Below are positions 53,480 to 62,358 of a stretch of DNA of 64,000 nt, one piece after another (position 1 is the first letter of the stretch; each line of letters starts with the position of its first letter). Below the pieces are notes generated by a model. The model saw nothing but the letters and a program-made list of their open reading frames with translations, had not been told where the DNA came from and made no database searches. Source of the stretch: Aliivibrio sifiae (GTDB lineage Bacteria > Pseudomonadota > Gammaproteobacteria > Enterobacterales > Vibrionaceae); NCBI RefSeq assembly GCF_002954715.1, contig NZ_MSCP01000001.1, positions 773,148 through 837,147 on the forward strand, read 5' to 3'. Made by a program: the position numbers and the translations under genes.

Positions 53480-54577
53480 TTATCGCTTGTGGCCTGTATG
53501 AAGTTTGTTTTCTAAATAGATGGAGTATCTCGACATCGAGAAACAGAACACCCAGAAAACCAAAGCGACAAAGACATAACTTTCCGTTGAAAACCCTAGC
53601 CATTCAGGGTCAGTATTAGCTGCTTGACCAATACCTAATACATCAAACATACCGATAATAAGGACAAGGCTAGTGTCTTTAAATAAGCCAATAAAAGTAT
53701 TAACGATGGATGGAATGGTAATTTTTAATGCTTGAGGAAGAATAATTAAACGCATTTTCTTCCAGTAACCTAATCCTAGCGCATCAGCGGCTTCGTATTG
53801 ACCTTTTGGTATCGCTTGTAAGCCACCTCTAACCACCTCTGCCATATATGCCGCACTGAATAACACCACACCAATGAGGGCTCTAAAGAGTTTATCCAGC
53901 TCCATTCCTTCTGATAAAAATAGTGGCAACATTACCGAAGCCATGAAGAGAACGGTAATAAGAGGAACACCACGCCAAATCTCAATGTAGACGGTACACA
54001 TGCTACGAATGATTGGCATTTCAGAGCGACGCCCTAGTGCAAGCGCGACTCCAATCGGCAATGAAACAACAATACCGACAATGGCAATAACCAACGTAAT
54101 TAATAACCCACCCCAAAGGTGAGTATCCACAACGGGTAGACCAAATACGCCGCCATACAATAAAAAGGCTGCAAAGAATGGGAAAATATTTACAAATACT
54201 AACCAAATAGCCACTTTTTTAGGGGTATGCTCGTAGGCAAGCAAAGCAACAAAGATTGCCAAGAAACCATAGAACAGCTGAGGACGCCAAAGTTCTTCGG
54301 TTGGGTAAAATCCATACATGAATTGATCCCAACGCACATTAATCATTACCCAGCAAGCTCCTTCACTTGTACAAGCATCTCGTGTTGTTCCTACCCAATC
54401 AGCATTAATTAGTGACCAACTAATTGCATTCCACAATCCACTAAAGGCTAAATAAGCAATGATTAGTGTAAGAATGGAATTAGTTACGCCATTGAATAAA
54501 TGTTTTTTGAGCCAAGTTACCGCGCCTACAGTGTTTGCTGGAGGCGGAAGATCTGGCTGAAATTGATGTATGCTCAT
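53480..54577 (-). CDS. aapM: General L-amino-acid ABC transporter permease (AapM)
   Basis: 365-residue inner-membrane permease, eight or so helices, with the C-terminal HisM-type domain from about residue 155. The EAA coupling loop reads YEAADALGLGYWKKMRLIILPQALKITIP. A long N-terminal extension is typical of AapM/YhdY. It follows aapQ with 2 nt between stop and start. Fifth-helix and ISxWV-like details fit permeases paired with AapQ. Confidence 0.93.
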   Translation of the reverse strand: MSIHQFQPDLPPPANTVGAVTWLKKHLFNGVTNSILTLIIAYLAFSGLWNAISWSLINADWVGTTRDACTSEGACWVMINVRWDQFMYGFYPTEELWRPQLFYGFLAIFVALLAYEHTPKKVAIWLVFVNIFPFFAAFLLYGGVFGLPVVDTHLWGGLLITLVIAIVGIVVSLPIGVALALGRRSEMPIIRSMCTVYIEIWRGVPLITVLFMASVMLPLFLSEGMELDKLFRALIGVVLFSAAYMAEVVRGGLQAIPKGQYEAADALGLGYWKKMRLIILPQALKITIPSIVNTFIGLFKDTSLVLIIGMFDVLGIGQAANTDPEWLGFSTESYVFVALVFWVFCFSMSRYSIYLENKLHTGHKR

Positions 54578-54579
54578 AG

Positions 54580-55746
54580 TTACCTCTCAACCAATGCGAC
54601 TTTGTTGTTATAGATATTCATTAAGAATGACGTTAATAGACTTAGCGTTAAATAAACTGCCATTGTCATTGTAATGATTTCGATAGCCTGTCCTGTTTGG
54701 TTAAGCGTTGTTCCCGCAAAAACAGAGACAAGATCGGGGTAACCAATGGCCATCGCTAATGAAGAGTTTTTTGTTAAGTTTAAATATTGGCTTGTTAGAG
54801 GGGGAATAATGATGCGCATTGCTTGTGGTATAACAACAAGCTTTAAGGTTTTATTTCGAGGTAATCCTAAGGCCATTGCCGCCTCTGTTTGACCATGACT
54901 AACCGCATTAATACCGGAACGAACAATTTCAGCAATGAACGATGCAGTATAAACACTTAATGCCACAACTAATGCGGCTAGCTCTGGAATAATGCTTATC
55001 CCACCTCGAAAGTTAAATCCTTTTAATTCCGGATACTCAATTGAAATAGGCATACCTGAAATAAAGTAGGCTAACATTGGCAAACCAACTAGCAGTAGTA
55101 TTGAATAGCGTAATACAGGGGTTTGTTGGCCTGTTAGTGTTTGCTTGTTGTGTGCCCAACGAGATAGAAAAATAGTAAACACAATAGCAAGAATAACCGC
55201 CATTCCAATCAGATTAGATCCCTGTTCAAAAATCGGACTGGGAAAGAATAATCCTCTAACATTTAAGAATACACTGTCACCTAAACTTAGGCTTTGTCGA
55301 GGAGAGGGAAGGGCTTGTAAAACTGCGAAATACCAAAAGAAAATTTGCAATAAAAGAGGAATGTTTCGGAACGTTTCAATATATACCGCCGCACATCGGC
55401 TAACTAACCAGTTACTGGATAAGCGAGCAATACCGACAGTAAATCCAAGTAGGGTGGCAAATAAAATCCCTAATACAGAGACTAATGCCGTATTTAAAAG
55501 ACCAACAACGAACGTGCGTCCATAAGTATGTGTTTCATCATACTCCACTAAAGATAAACCGATACCAAAGCCAGCTTCTTGATCTAAAAAAGCAAGGCCT
55601 GTTGCAATACCGCGAGATTCTAAATTGGATAATGCATTGTTAACTATGGAGTAAAAGAAAAAGACAAGTGCAGCAACTGCAATCACTTGAAATAAAATGG
55701 CACGAAATGTTGGATTATAAAAGAGGTTTTTATTTTTAGATGACAT
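54580..55746 (-). CDS. aapQ: General L-amino-acid ABC transporter permease (AapQ)
   Basis: 388-residue inner-membrane permease with the EAA loop TEAAMALGLPRNKTLKLVVIPQAMRIIIPP. The long N-terminal part with a periplasmic loop (NLESRGIATGLAFLDQEAGF) matches AapQ/YhdX. Pairs with AapM to form the heterodimeric pore. AAGG precedes the start. Spaced 99 nt from aapJ, with a hairpin in between. Confidence 0.94.
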   Translation of the reverse strand: MSSKNKNLFYNPTFRAILFQVIAVAALVFFFYSIVNNALSNLESRGIATGLAFLDQEAGFGIGLSLVEYDETHTYGRTFVVGLLNTALVSVLGILFATLLGFTVGIARLSSNWLVSRCAAVYIETFRNIPLLLQIFFWYFAVLQALPSPRQSLSLGDSVFLNVRGLFFPSPIFEQGSNLIGMAVILAIVFTIFLSRWAHNKQTLTGQQTPVLRYSILLLVGLPMLAYFISGMPISIEYPELKGFNFRGGISIIPELAALVVALSVYTASFIAEIVRSGINAVSHGQTEAAMALGLPRNKTLKLVVIPQAMRIIIPPLTSQYLNLTKNSSLAMAIGYPDLVSVFAGTTLNQTGQAIEIITMTMAVYLTLSLLTSFLMNIYNNKVALVER

Positions 55747-55775
55747 ACAACTACAACCTTAAATCCATTTATAAA

Positions 55776-55795
55776 AGGGGTGAAAACTCACCCCA
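55776..55795 (-). terminator. Intercistronic hairpin between aapJ and aapQ
   Basis: GGGGTGA / TCACCCC with a 4-nt loop. On the minus strand it is followed by TTTTAT, enough for partial termination or mRNA stabilisation, giving more binding protein than permease. Confidence 0.65.
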
Positions 55796-55845
55796 TAAAA
55801 TTGTATTAGTTTCTATTTATTATTTGGCTCTATTGACCGTTAGAA

Positions 55846-56874
55846 TTAACGAATAGGTGCAGCGTACATGAAGCCGCCTGCGTTCCAAAGTGCATTCACA
55901 CCACGAGAAATTTGCAGTGGTGAGCCTTTACCTACGGTACGCTCAAAGCTTTCGCCATAGTTACCTACTTGTTTTACTACTTGATAGCCCCAGTCATCAC
56001 GAATACCTAGGCCTTTGCCTTTTGGTCCATCAACACCAAGAATACGTTTGATATTTGGATCTTTAGATTTCAGCATTTGGTCTGCATTCTGCGAATTAAT
56101 ACCGTATTCTTCAGCATTAATCATGGCATTTAGCACCCATTTATTGATATTAAACCATTGGTCATCACCTTGGCGCACTACTGGTCCCAATGGTTCTTTT
56201 GAAATGATTTCTGGTAGAACTTGCGCTGTTTTAGGATCTTTAAGGTTTAAACGAAGTGCATAAAGACCAGATTGGTCAGTAGTAAGCGCATCACATCGAC
56301 CCGCATCAAATCCTTTAGAGGTTTGTGCTGCAGTATCAAATACGACAGGTTTATATTCCATATCATTATTACGGAAGTAATCAGCAAGGTTCAATTCAGT
56401 GGTTGTTCCTGATTGAACACAAACAGACGCACCATCGAGTTCTTTAGCGCTAGTTAAGCCAAGCTCTTTTTTGACCATAAAACCTTGACCATCGTAGTAA
56501 TTTACACCAACAAAGTTTAGGCCAAGAGAGGTATCACGGTGCAGTGTCCACGTTGTATTACGTGATAGCACATCAATCTCACCTGATTGAAGTGCAGTAA
56601 AGCGCTCTTTCGCCGTTAGAGGAACGTATTTAACTTTAGATTTATCACCTAACACAGCAGCAGCAACGGCTTGACAGAATTCAACATCAATCCCTTCCCA
56701 TTCACCTTTTGAGTTAGGGTTTGAAAATCCTGGAAGGCCAGTACTCACCCCACATTGAACATATCCATTCTTCATTACTTTATCTAGCGTACCTTCTGCA
56801 GCTGTTGCTTGTGTAGACATAAGCAGTGCTGAGGCGGTAAGAGCAGCGTAAAGAGTGTTTGTTTTAAATTTCAT
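55846..56874 (-). CDS. aapJ: General L-amino-acid ABC transporter periplasmic binding protein (AapJ)
   Basis: 342-residue solute-binding protein: signal peptide MKF ... TQATAA (about 1-26), then a type II periplasmic fold with the SBP family start LDKVMKNGYVQCGVSTGLPGFSNPNSKGEWEGIDVEFCQAVA. Two Cys pairs (Cys-Val-Gln and Ala-Gly-Arg-Cys) probably form disulfides. First gene of the operon with strong AAGGAAG upstream. General amino-acid scavenging (Glu, Asp, His, branched-chain) is known for this family. Confidence 0.94.
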   Translation of the reverse strand: MKFKTNTLYAALTASALLMSTQATAAEGTLDKVMKNGYVQCGVSTGLPGFSNPNSKGEWEGIDVEFCQAVAAAVLGDKSKVKYVPLTAKERFTALQSGEIDVLSRNTTWTLHRDTSLGLNFVGVNYYDGQGFMVKKELGLTSAKELDGASVCVQSGTTTELNLADYFRNNDMEYKPVVFDTAAQTSKGFDAGRCDALTTDQSGLYALRLNLKDPKTAQVLPEIISKEPLGPVVRQGDDQWFNINKWVLNAMINAEEYGINSQNADQMLKSKDPNIKRILGVDGPKGKGLGIRDDWGYQVVKQVGNYGESFERTVGKGSPLQISRGVNALWNAGGFMYAAPIR

Positions 56875-57263
56875 CTGTGTTCTTCCTTATAATCCATTAT
56901 TGAACTGGCGTATCACAATCTAGTGTGTTGCGTTAGCCATTAGGTGGCACTTAATTGCTACTTTTATAAGCAGCTGTATTTAAACGATATACAATAGTTA
57001 ATGATTTGTGAAATTAACTAACAAATAAAATATAGGTAAATCGATCTGCCTTATCCAGTAAATTTAGTGATAAATACTGCTTTATTTATAAAAAATAGTT
57101 CTACAGATCTGGTCTGATGTTCTTTGTTGTTAAATAATTGTTAATTAATATATTTTGTGAATATGTTAAGTCGCAATTTATCTTTGGGCGCGACAACCTC
57201 TACCTTAATGAGTCGAAGCAAGGTATATTATTGATATTAAATAAAAGACTCAGTGAGGATGTA
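56875..57263. other. Divergent control region of aapJ and the siroheme gene
   Basis: 389 AT-rich bases without a gene I can support. An in-frame upstream extension of the siroheme gene from 57138 has no Shine-Dalgarno and no family similarity. No Lrp, NtrC or CysB site was found with certainty. Confidence 0.5.
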
Positions 57264-58205
57264 ATGAGATATTTTCCCATTTTTATGGATATTCAAAAAC
57301 GACCAGTATTAGTGGTTGGTGGTGGGGAAGTGGCTTGTCGTAAAATAGACATGTTATTGCAAGCGGACGCAGATATTACCGTTATTGCACCCTCAATTAA
57401 ATCGTATTTAGCACGCTATGTTGAAGAAGATAAAATTACCTATCATAAAGGTTTTTATCATCGTAATTTGTTAGATAGTAAGTATGTTCAAGTATGGGCA
57501 ACAACGGATAACTCAGAGTTAAATCACCAAGTATATAAAGATGCTCATGACGCAGGCATATTAGTTAATGTTGTTGATGATACTGCTCATTGTGATTTTA
57601 TCACTCCATCAATGGTTAATCGTGGACGAGTTCAAGTCGCTATTTCAAGTGGTGGCTCTTCACCTGTGCTAATTCGTATTATTCGTGAGCAATTAGAAAC
57701 ACAGTTATCGACTAAGATCGCAATGCTGGCTGATTTTTGTGCAGATAAAAGAAACGTGGTAAAACAACGCTTTGCTACCGTCGATGAACGTCGAAAGTTT
57801 TGGGAACTTTTTTTGCGCTCGCCAGAAATCGAAACGTTAATGACACGAAACGAACTTGAACATGCATTTACACGTTATTTATCAAATGAGATTAAGGTAA
57901 GTTCTGAACGTAACTGGATTGAGTATCATCAAGAAACAGAGATGCTTACATTAAAATCATTACGTTTAATGCAGCAAGCTGAGTGGGTTATTTATTTTAA
58001 TGATTGTCCTCTAGAGTTTGTAGAGTTATGCCGCCGTGATGCTGAACGTATTACCGTTCAGTCAGAGCAAGAAATTGCTGATTATTTAGAACAAGCTGAT
58101 AAAGAACAGATAAGAGTGACTATTTTAATTAAAAAGGGGCACTTAATCTCTAACTCTCAATTACAAGCTTATCTTTCTAATGATATATATGTACAGACAC
58201 TGTAA
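57264..58205 (+). CDS. CysG N-terminal-type precorrin-2 dehydrogenase/ferrochelatase with vestigial methyltransferase domain
   Basis: Makes siroheme from precorrin-2. 313 residues: NAD-binding domain (LVVGGGEVACRKIDMLLQ, 17-34), catalytic-Asp region VNVVDD (about 102-106) and SGGSSPVLIRIIREQLE, as in Met8/CysG. From about residue 226 the tail (EMLTLKSLRLMQQAEWVIYF ... VELCRRDAERITV) aligns with the start of the CysG uroporphyrinogen methyltransferase domain, but the SAM-binding GAGPGD motif is gone and the domain stops at about 88 residues. ATG 57264 with GAGG was chosen. Methylation must come from a separate CobA-type enzyme. Confidence 0.85.
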   Translation: MRYFPIFMDIQKRPVLVVGGGEVACRKIDMLLQADADITVIAPSIKSYLARYVEEDKITYHKGFYHRNLLDSKYVQVWATTDNSELNHQVYKDAHDAGILVNVVDDTAHCDFITPSMVNRGRVQVAISSGGSSPVLIRIIREQLETQLSTKIAMLADFCADKRNVVKQRFATVDERRKFWELFLRSPEIETLMTRNELEHAFTRYLSNEIKVSSERNWIEYHQETEMLTLKSLRLMQQAEWVIYFNDCPLEFVELCRRDAERITVQSEQEIADYLEQADKEQIRVTILIKKGHLISNSQLQAYLSNDIYVQTL

Positions 58206-58214
58206 GGAATATTG

Positions 58215-58904
58215 ATGCAGTATTTGACTATAAAAGATGCGATTGCAGAGCAGATTGAAAGTGGCATGTTGGAGCCTGGGCACAAACTGCCCTCAGAAAG
58301 AGTACTTGCTGAATCTTTTTCAACAACTCGCATTACATTACGAGAGGCATTGAATTACCTCGCGCTTGCAGGGAAACTGTATAAGGAAGAACGTCGAGGA
58401 TGGTTCGTATCAAAGGAAGCGTTAATATTTAATCCTGCCCAAGAATTAGATATTTTGAAGGTATGTAAACAATACAACCGAGGTTACACTACGGAACGAA
58501 TTGATTCAAAACGCATATTGGCACCAAAGATGGTTGCAGAGCGTTTAGGCCTGCCTCCTTTTTCATATGTATTGATGTTTAGTCGCTTAGTTATAATAGA
58601 AGGAAGGAAAGTTGCCGTTCAATATCAATATCTACCAGAAGCTTTATTTCCATCATTAGCAAAAATGGATGAAGATATTGATGTCGTTTCTATTTTAAAA
58701 GATAAATATCTTTCAGAGTGTCAGAATTTATGCGTGAAAATTGGTGTGTTTCCAGCGACGGAAGTAGAATCTGAGCTACTGAATATAAGTTCAGGGAGTA
58801 TGTTGCTAAACATTAATCAATCTGCAATAAACAACAATAAAACAGGTTATTTATTACAGGTGATCAGCTGTTGTCATGATGCGTTCGAAATTGAAATTGA
58901 ATAA
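58215..58904 (+). CDS. GntR-family regulator with UTRA ligand-binding domain
   Basis: 229 residues: GntR winged helix-turn-helix (about 1-65; KLPSERVLAESFSTTRITLREALNYL), then a UTRA effector domain (about 75-225; SYVLMFSRLVIIEGRKVAVQYQYLP). HutC subfamily. Ligand unknown. It starts 9 nt after the siroheme gene with AAGGA upstream, so it is likely co-transcribed. ATG 58215 was chosen over the preceding TTG. It might sense a tetrapyrrole precursor or a sulfur or nitrogen metabolite. Confidence 0.85.
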   Translation: MQYLTIKDAIAEQIESGMLEPGHKLPSERVLAESFSTTRITLREALNYLALAGKLYKEERRGWFVSKEALIFNPAQELDILKVCKQYNRGYTTERIDSKRILAPKMVAERLGLPPFSYVLMFSRLVIIEGRKVAVQYQYLPEALFPSLAKMDEDIDVVSILKDKYLSECQNLCVKIGVFPATEVESELLNISSGSMLLNINQSAINNNKTGYLLQVISCCHDAFEIEIE

Positions 58905-58909
58905 AGGAT

Positions 58910-59098
58910 TTAGAAAGCAGTGAGTTGTTTAATTTGGTCAATCAATTCACCTTCAGTAAGGGGCTCTGAACCAAGATTAAATTCAGCAGAAGCTCCGCCT
59001 TTTAGCATGTAAACAGTAGTACCACAGTGATCATAGTGGTACCACTTTCCATCAATACAAACATCGGTATAACATTTCGGGTTTCTTAATAAAGTCAC
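58910..59098 (-). CDS. 62-residue cytosolic protein, unknown, FNR-regulated
   Basis: Unrecognised small protein of 62 residues with three cysteines in the first half (KCYTDVC and HYDHC) and no signal peptide; a metal or cofactor site is possible. GTG 59098 is chosen because AAGGAG lies 6 nt upstream; the longer reading from ATG 59146 has none and would begin inside the promoter. A class II FNR promoter lies directly upstream. Convergent with the GntR gene, 5 nt between stops. Confidence 0.72.
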   Translation of the reverse strand: MTLLRNPKCYTDVCIDGKWYHYDHCGTTVYMLKGGASAEFNLGSEPLTEGELIDQIKQLTAF

Positions 59099-59132
59099 AA
59101 ATCGCTCCTTGATACATTTTGTTAACAAATTT

Positions 59133-59174
59133 AATGTATCGTGCAATACTGGAGTTATGTTTGATTTAAATCAA
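59133..59174 (-). promoter_or_regulatory. Class II FNR-dependent promoter of the 62-residue gene
   Basis: Perfect FNR box TTGATttaaATCAA (59161-59174) and -10 TACATT (59138-59133, minus strand). If transcription starts at 59126, the -10 occupies -12 to -7 and the FNR site is centred exactly at -41.5. A nested palindrome (GATACATT ... AATGTATC around TTTGTTAACAAA) covers 59111-59140 and may bind another regulator. Confidence 0.75.
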
Positions 59175-59210
59175 ATTAAGATTGATTTTACTTTATTTGT
59201 TATCAATTTG

Positions 59211-59900
59211 TTACCTTAAGCGTTTCGGTGCTTGAGCACCAGCAACTGGTCGGTTTACAGAAAGAGTACGGCCTTTCTTTAATCCCTTTTCATAATCAGC
59301 AGTAATATTAGCCATTGCTTCTCTTAACTGTTGCTTAAATGTTTCTCGGTCAATATTTTTAAATTCTTTATCAATATAATCATTAATCTTATTTGCTGAT
59401 TCATCGTCAGGAGCAATGACTGGAAGCTTTTCAAGAGCCCCTTCAATCCAACCTGCTAAGAAAGAGTTCACACGCTTTGTTACTTCAAGTTGTCCAGTCC
59501 CTGATCCCGCAAAACTGTTCTTAAACTGCCCAGTTTGTTCATTCATTTCTCGATAAACAATATCAAACGCAAAAGCGGCAAAAATAGCGCGATCTGCAGA
59601 GCCGATAAACTCAACTTTTTTTAATCCTTTGTGATTTAATAATACGGCTTCAACCCCAAAGCGTGTATTGATACCACGAATGATTTTTAGAATATTACTT
59701 CCTACGCTTGCTGGAAGGAGATGGGTGCTTTGTGTTTTCCCCATCTTGATAAACTCAATATCATCTTTTTCAAGACCATACTTAAGCATAAGGCGATGCG
59801 CCATTCTAATGGCTTGAGCGGCTTCATTCACATTCGCGGAATTACCAAGTTCAAGACATTTAGCGATCTTTTTTAGAGCCTTTTGCTTTGCAGATGACAT
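59211..59900 (-). CDS. DUF2786-family protein
   Basis: 229 residues. The N-terminal DUF2786 domain (about 5-45) has the expected KKIAKCLELGNSANVNEAAQAIRMAHRLMLKYGLEKDDI. The middle part (VEFIGSADRAIFAAFAFDIVYREM) fits the companion domain seen in such proteins, and the tail is basic. Phage and plasmid homologues are common, but no other mobile genes are nearby. Function unknown; no signal peptide. AAGG precedes the start. Confidence 0.82.
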   Translation of the reverse strand: MSSAKQKALKKIAKCLELGNSANVNEAAQAIRMAHRLMLKYGLEKDDIEFIKMGKTQSTHLLPASVGSNILKIIRGINTRFGVEAVLLNHKGLKKVEFIGSADRAIFAAFAFDIVYREMNEQTGQFKNSFAGSGTGQLEVTKRVNSFLAGWIEGALEKLPVIAPDDESANKINDYIDKEFKNIDRETFKQQLREAMANITADYEKGLKKGRTLSVNRPVAGAQAPKRLR

Positions 59901-60127
59901 AGATTTACCTTACTTTTTACGGGGCAACTATTTTACCTGTCTCTTTCATATTTTGAAAGAAATACAATGCAATGATAAGACGCAAAGTTCGAAAGGTAAT
60001 GAAGTGTTGGATGATAAAAATAAGTATGTGATTACTGTGTTATTTAATGATCCTAATATTGAATATTTGTTTTTAAATTGTTGATTGTCATATATTAAAT
60101 CTAATGTTGCGATGCATTGAATGATAG

Positions 60128-60145
60128 TTGTGATTGCTATCACGA
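60128..60145 (+). promoter_or_regulatory. CRP site upstream of ansB
   Basis: TTGTGATTGCTATCACGA has the perfect core GTGA-N6-TCAC, about 100 nt before the start. E. coli ansB needs CRP and FNR. The rest of 59901-60239 has no gene. Confidence 0.72.
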
Positions 60146-60239
60146 CACATTATTTAAAAGTAAATATGATTAATTAAATCACAATGTATAAGTTTACGTT
60201 TTGTTGTGTAATTAATTATTTTCATAATGGAGTACAAAC

Positions 60240-61301
60240 ATGAAAAAGAATGCCATTGCATTAGGTATGCTGCTTTCTGGCCTTTGCTTTAGTTCGATTA
60301 GCTTTGCAGACGACCTACCAAATATTAAGATATTAGCAACTGGTGGTACGATTGCAGGTGCAGGTCAATCAGCAACTGGTTCTAGTTATACGTCTGGTAA
60401 AGTCGGGGTCGATTCTTTAATTCATGCTGTACCTCAAATGACTAAAATTGCTGATATTAGTGGTGAGCAGGTTGTTAGTATCGGTTCGCAAGATATGAAT
60501 GATGAGGTGTGGTTAACATTATCAAAGCGTGTGAATGAATTATTAGCACAAGATGATGTTGATGGTGTGGTTATTACACATGGAACTGACACCATGGAAG
60601 AGACGGCTTACTTCTTGGACCTTACTGTTAAGAGTGATAAACCGGTAATTTTGGTTGGTGCAATGCGCCCATCGACGGCAATGAGTGCTGATGGTCCTGT
60701 CAATTTATACAATGCTGTTGTAGCTGCAACAGATAAAGATTCTTCGGGTCGTGGTGTATTAGTTGCAATGAACGACACGGTGTTTGATGCTCGTGACGTA
60801 ACCAAAACCAACACAACATCTGTAAATACATTTCAGTCACCAAATTTTGGACCTCTAGGTTATATTCATAATGGTGATGTTCAGTATCAGCGTAGTCCTG
60901 AACGTAAGCATACAACAGAAGCTGAGTTTGATGTATCTAAGTTAAAAACGTTACCTAAAGTAGGTATTGTATATAACTACGCGAATGCTTCTGCGTTACC
61001 AGTTACAGCAATGCTTGACGCAAAATTCGATGGTATTGTTAGTGCGGGTGTGGGTAATGGTAATATCTACCACACCGTATTTGATGAGTTAGCTAAAGCA
61101 AGCAAAGAAGGCGTTGTCGTGGTTCGTAGTGCCCGTACAGGATCTGGTTCAACGACACTTGATGCTGAAATTGATGATGCTAAATATGGCTTTGTGGCAT
61201 CAGGAACATTGAATCCTCAGAAAGCTCGTATTTTATTAATGTTGTCGTTAACTGAAACTGAAAACTATAAAGAAATCCAAAAGATGTTCCAGTATTACTG
61301 A
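60240..61301 (+). CDS. ansB: L-asparaginase II, periplasmic
   Basis: Hydrolyses asparagine to aspartate and ammonia with high affinity. 353 residues: signal peptide ending SFA (residue 23), then motif LATGGTIAG with nucleophile Thr37, and THGTDTMEETAYF (113-125) with the second catalytic Thr-Asp set. GGTIAG plus VVVRSARTGSGSTT confirm the type II fold. GGAG precedes the start. Its product can feed the aspartate-fumarate route. Confidence 0.96.
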   Translation: MKKNAIALGMLLSGLCFSSISFADDLPNIKILATGGTIAGAGQSATGSSYTSGKVGVDSLIHAVPQMTKIADISGEQVVSIGSQDMNDEVWLTLSKRVNELLAQDDVDGVVITHGTDTMEETAYFLDLTVKSDKPVILVGAMRPSTAMSADGPVNLYNAVVAATDKDSSGRGVLVAMNDTVFDARDVTKTNTTSVNTFQSPNFGPLGYIHNGDVQYQRSPERKHTTEAEFDVSKLKTLPKVGIVYNYANASALPVTAMLDAKFDGIVSAGVGNGNIYHTVFDELAKASKEGVVVVRSARTGSGSTTLDAEIDDAKYGFVASGTLNPQKARILLMLSLTETENYKEIQKMFQYY

Positions 61302-61330
61302 TATTTCATTAAATACACATTAATAATAAA

Positions 61331-61366
61331 TAAGACAGTCAATATTGGTTATTGGCTGTCTTATAT
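61331..61366. terminator. Bidirectional terminator (ansB / DUF3334 gene)
   Basis: Stem AAGACAGxCAATA / TATTGxCTGTCTT between convergent genes. Confidence 0.75.
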
Positions 61367-61374
61367 TTTTGGAA

Positions 61375-62076
61375 TTAAATACCTAATTCATCGAATAATG
61401 AATCATCAACATCTTGAGATGATGGTTCCTTTGATGTCGATTGCTGAGAATTTCCTGATTTATGTTGCTCAAATAAGTCATCGGCATCGAACTCTTCTTC
61501 TTGCTCAAATTCTTCGAGTTGAATAAATTCTGTTTTATCCATCGCAAGCTCAAGATAGAAAATATTATTTTTTTCTGTTGTAAAAGTAACACGACGAGCT
61601 TGTGGGCGATCTAGGTTTGTATCAACAGAAAGTATCACTTGCTTGTTTAAAGCGAGCATTTTTGGTTGATTTTGAGAAATCGTCGTTTGTAATGTTTTAC
61701 GGATTTGCCCTGTAAAGTCACCAACGATTTGATTCATTAACTCACCCAATACATCGCCCACTTCATCAGACGTATGCAAGATTGCTAACTCTTCTTCCGG
61801 CATGCCCATATTGTTCATGTATTTAGTGTAAAGCTCTAAGGCTGCATCTTTAGTAAAATTAGTAACAACCAAACCAGAAAAACCACCATCAAACAGAACA
61901 AAGCAACCAAAATCAGGTTTTAGACTCGTTTTCGAGATTTTTTGCACCATAGCAGAATAGTTAACTGAACTTTGCGTTGCTTTACTTAATACACCTGACA
62001 TTGAACGACATAGTATTAATAGAATATCGTCAGTGGTAATGATTTTTGTCTTGTTCTTTCTAATTGCTGGTTTCAT
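61375..62076 (-). CDS. DUF3334-family protein, CheX/CheC-like
   Basis: 233 residues. The central segment (DEVGDVLGELMNQIVGDFTGQIRKTL, about 100-127) recalls the E-x-x-N helix of CheC/CheX phosphatases of phospho-CheY, the basis for this family's grouping. An acidic, Glu/Asp-rich tail (EEFEQEEEFDADDLFEQ) ends in DDSLFDELGI. Cytosolic. In vibrios DUF3334 is a conserved, uncharacterised family. No chemotaxis genes are next to it. Confidence 0.75.
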   Translation of the reverse strand: MKPAIRKNKTKIITTDDILLILCRSMSGVLSKATQSSVNYSAMVQKISKTSLKPDFGCFVLFDGGFSGLVVTNFTKDAALELYTKYMNNMGMPEEELAILHTSDEVGDVLGELMNQIVGDFTGQIRKTLQTTISQNQPKMLALNKQVILSVDTNLDRPQARRVTFTTEKNNIFYLELAMDKTEFIQLEEFEQEEEFDADDLFEQHKSGNSQQSTSKEPSSQDVDDSLFDELGI

Positions 62077-62358
62077 AACTTTCTCTAATAAGGTGTCCGG
62101 CGGTATAAATAATACTAAGCAAAATATATGCCATCGCCCTTAAGGTGAAATATTATCTTGCTGTTTGTTTTATATCGTACTTAGCAACGTTCTTTAACGT
62201 TTAAAAAGTACGTAAGTAATTTATTCATTGAGCCGTAAAATTGCGATTATTTACCGGATATAGCATAGGCGAGATGTTTTATCCATGCGAGATGTTGTAA
62301 AGTGTGTTTAGAACAACATTATGACGCTGAGGAACAGCGATTAAAGGAGCAGGGAGCA

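Noticed and set aside
57138-57263. 42-residue N-terminal extension of the siroheme gene
   Set aside because: No Shine-Dalgarno, no similarity to the family, and ATG 57264 with GAGG gives the normal protein start.
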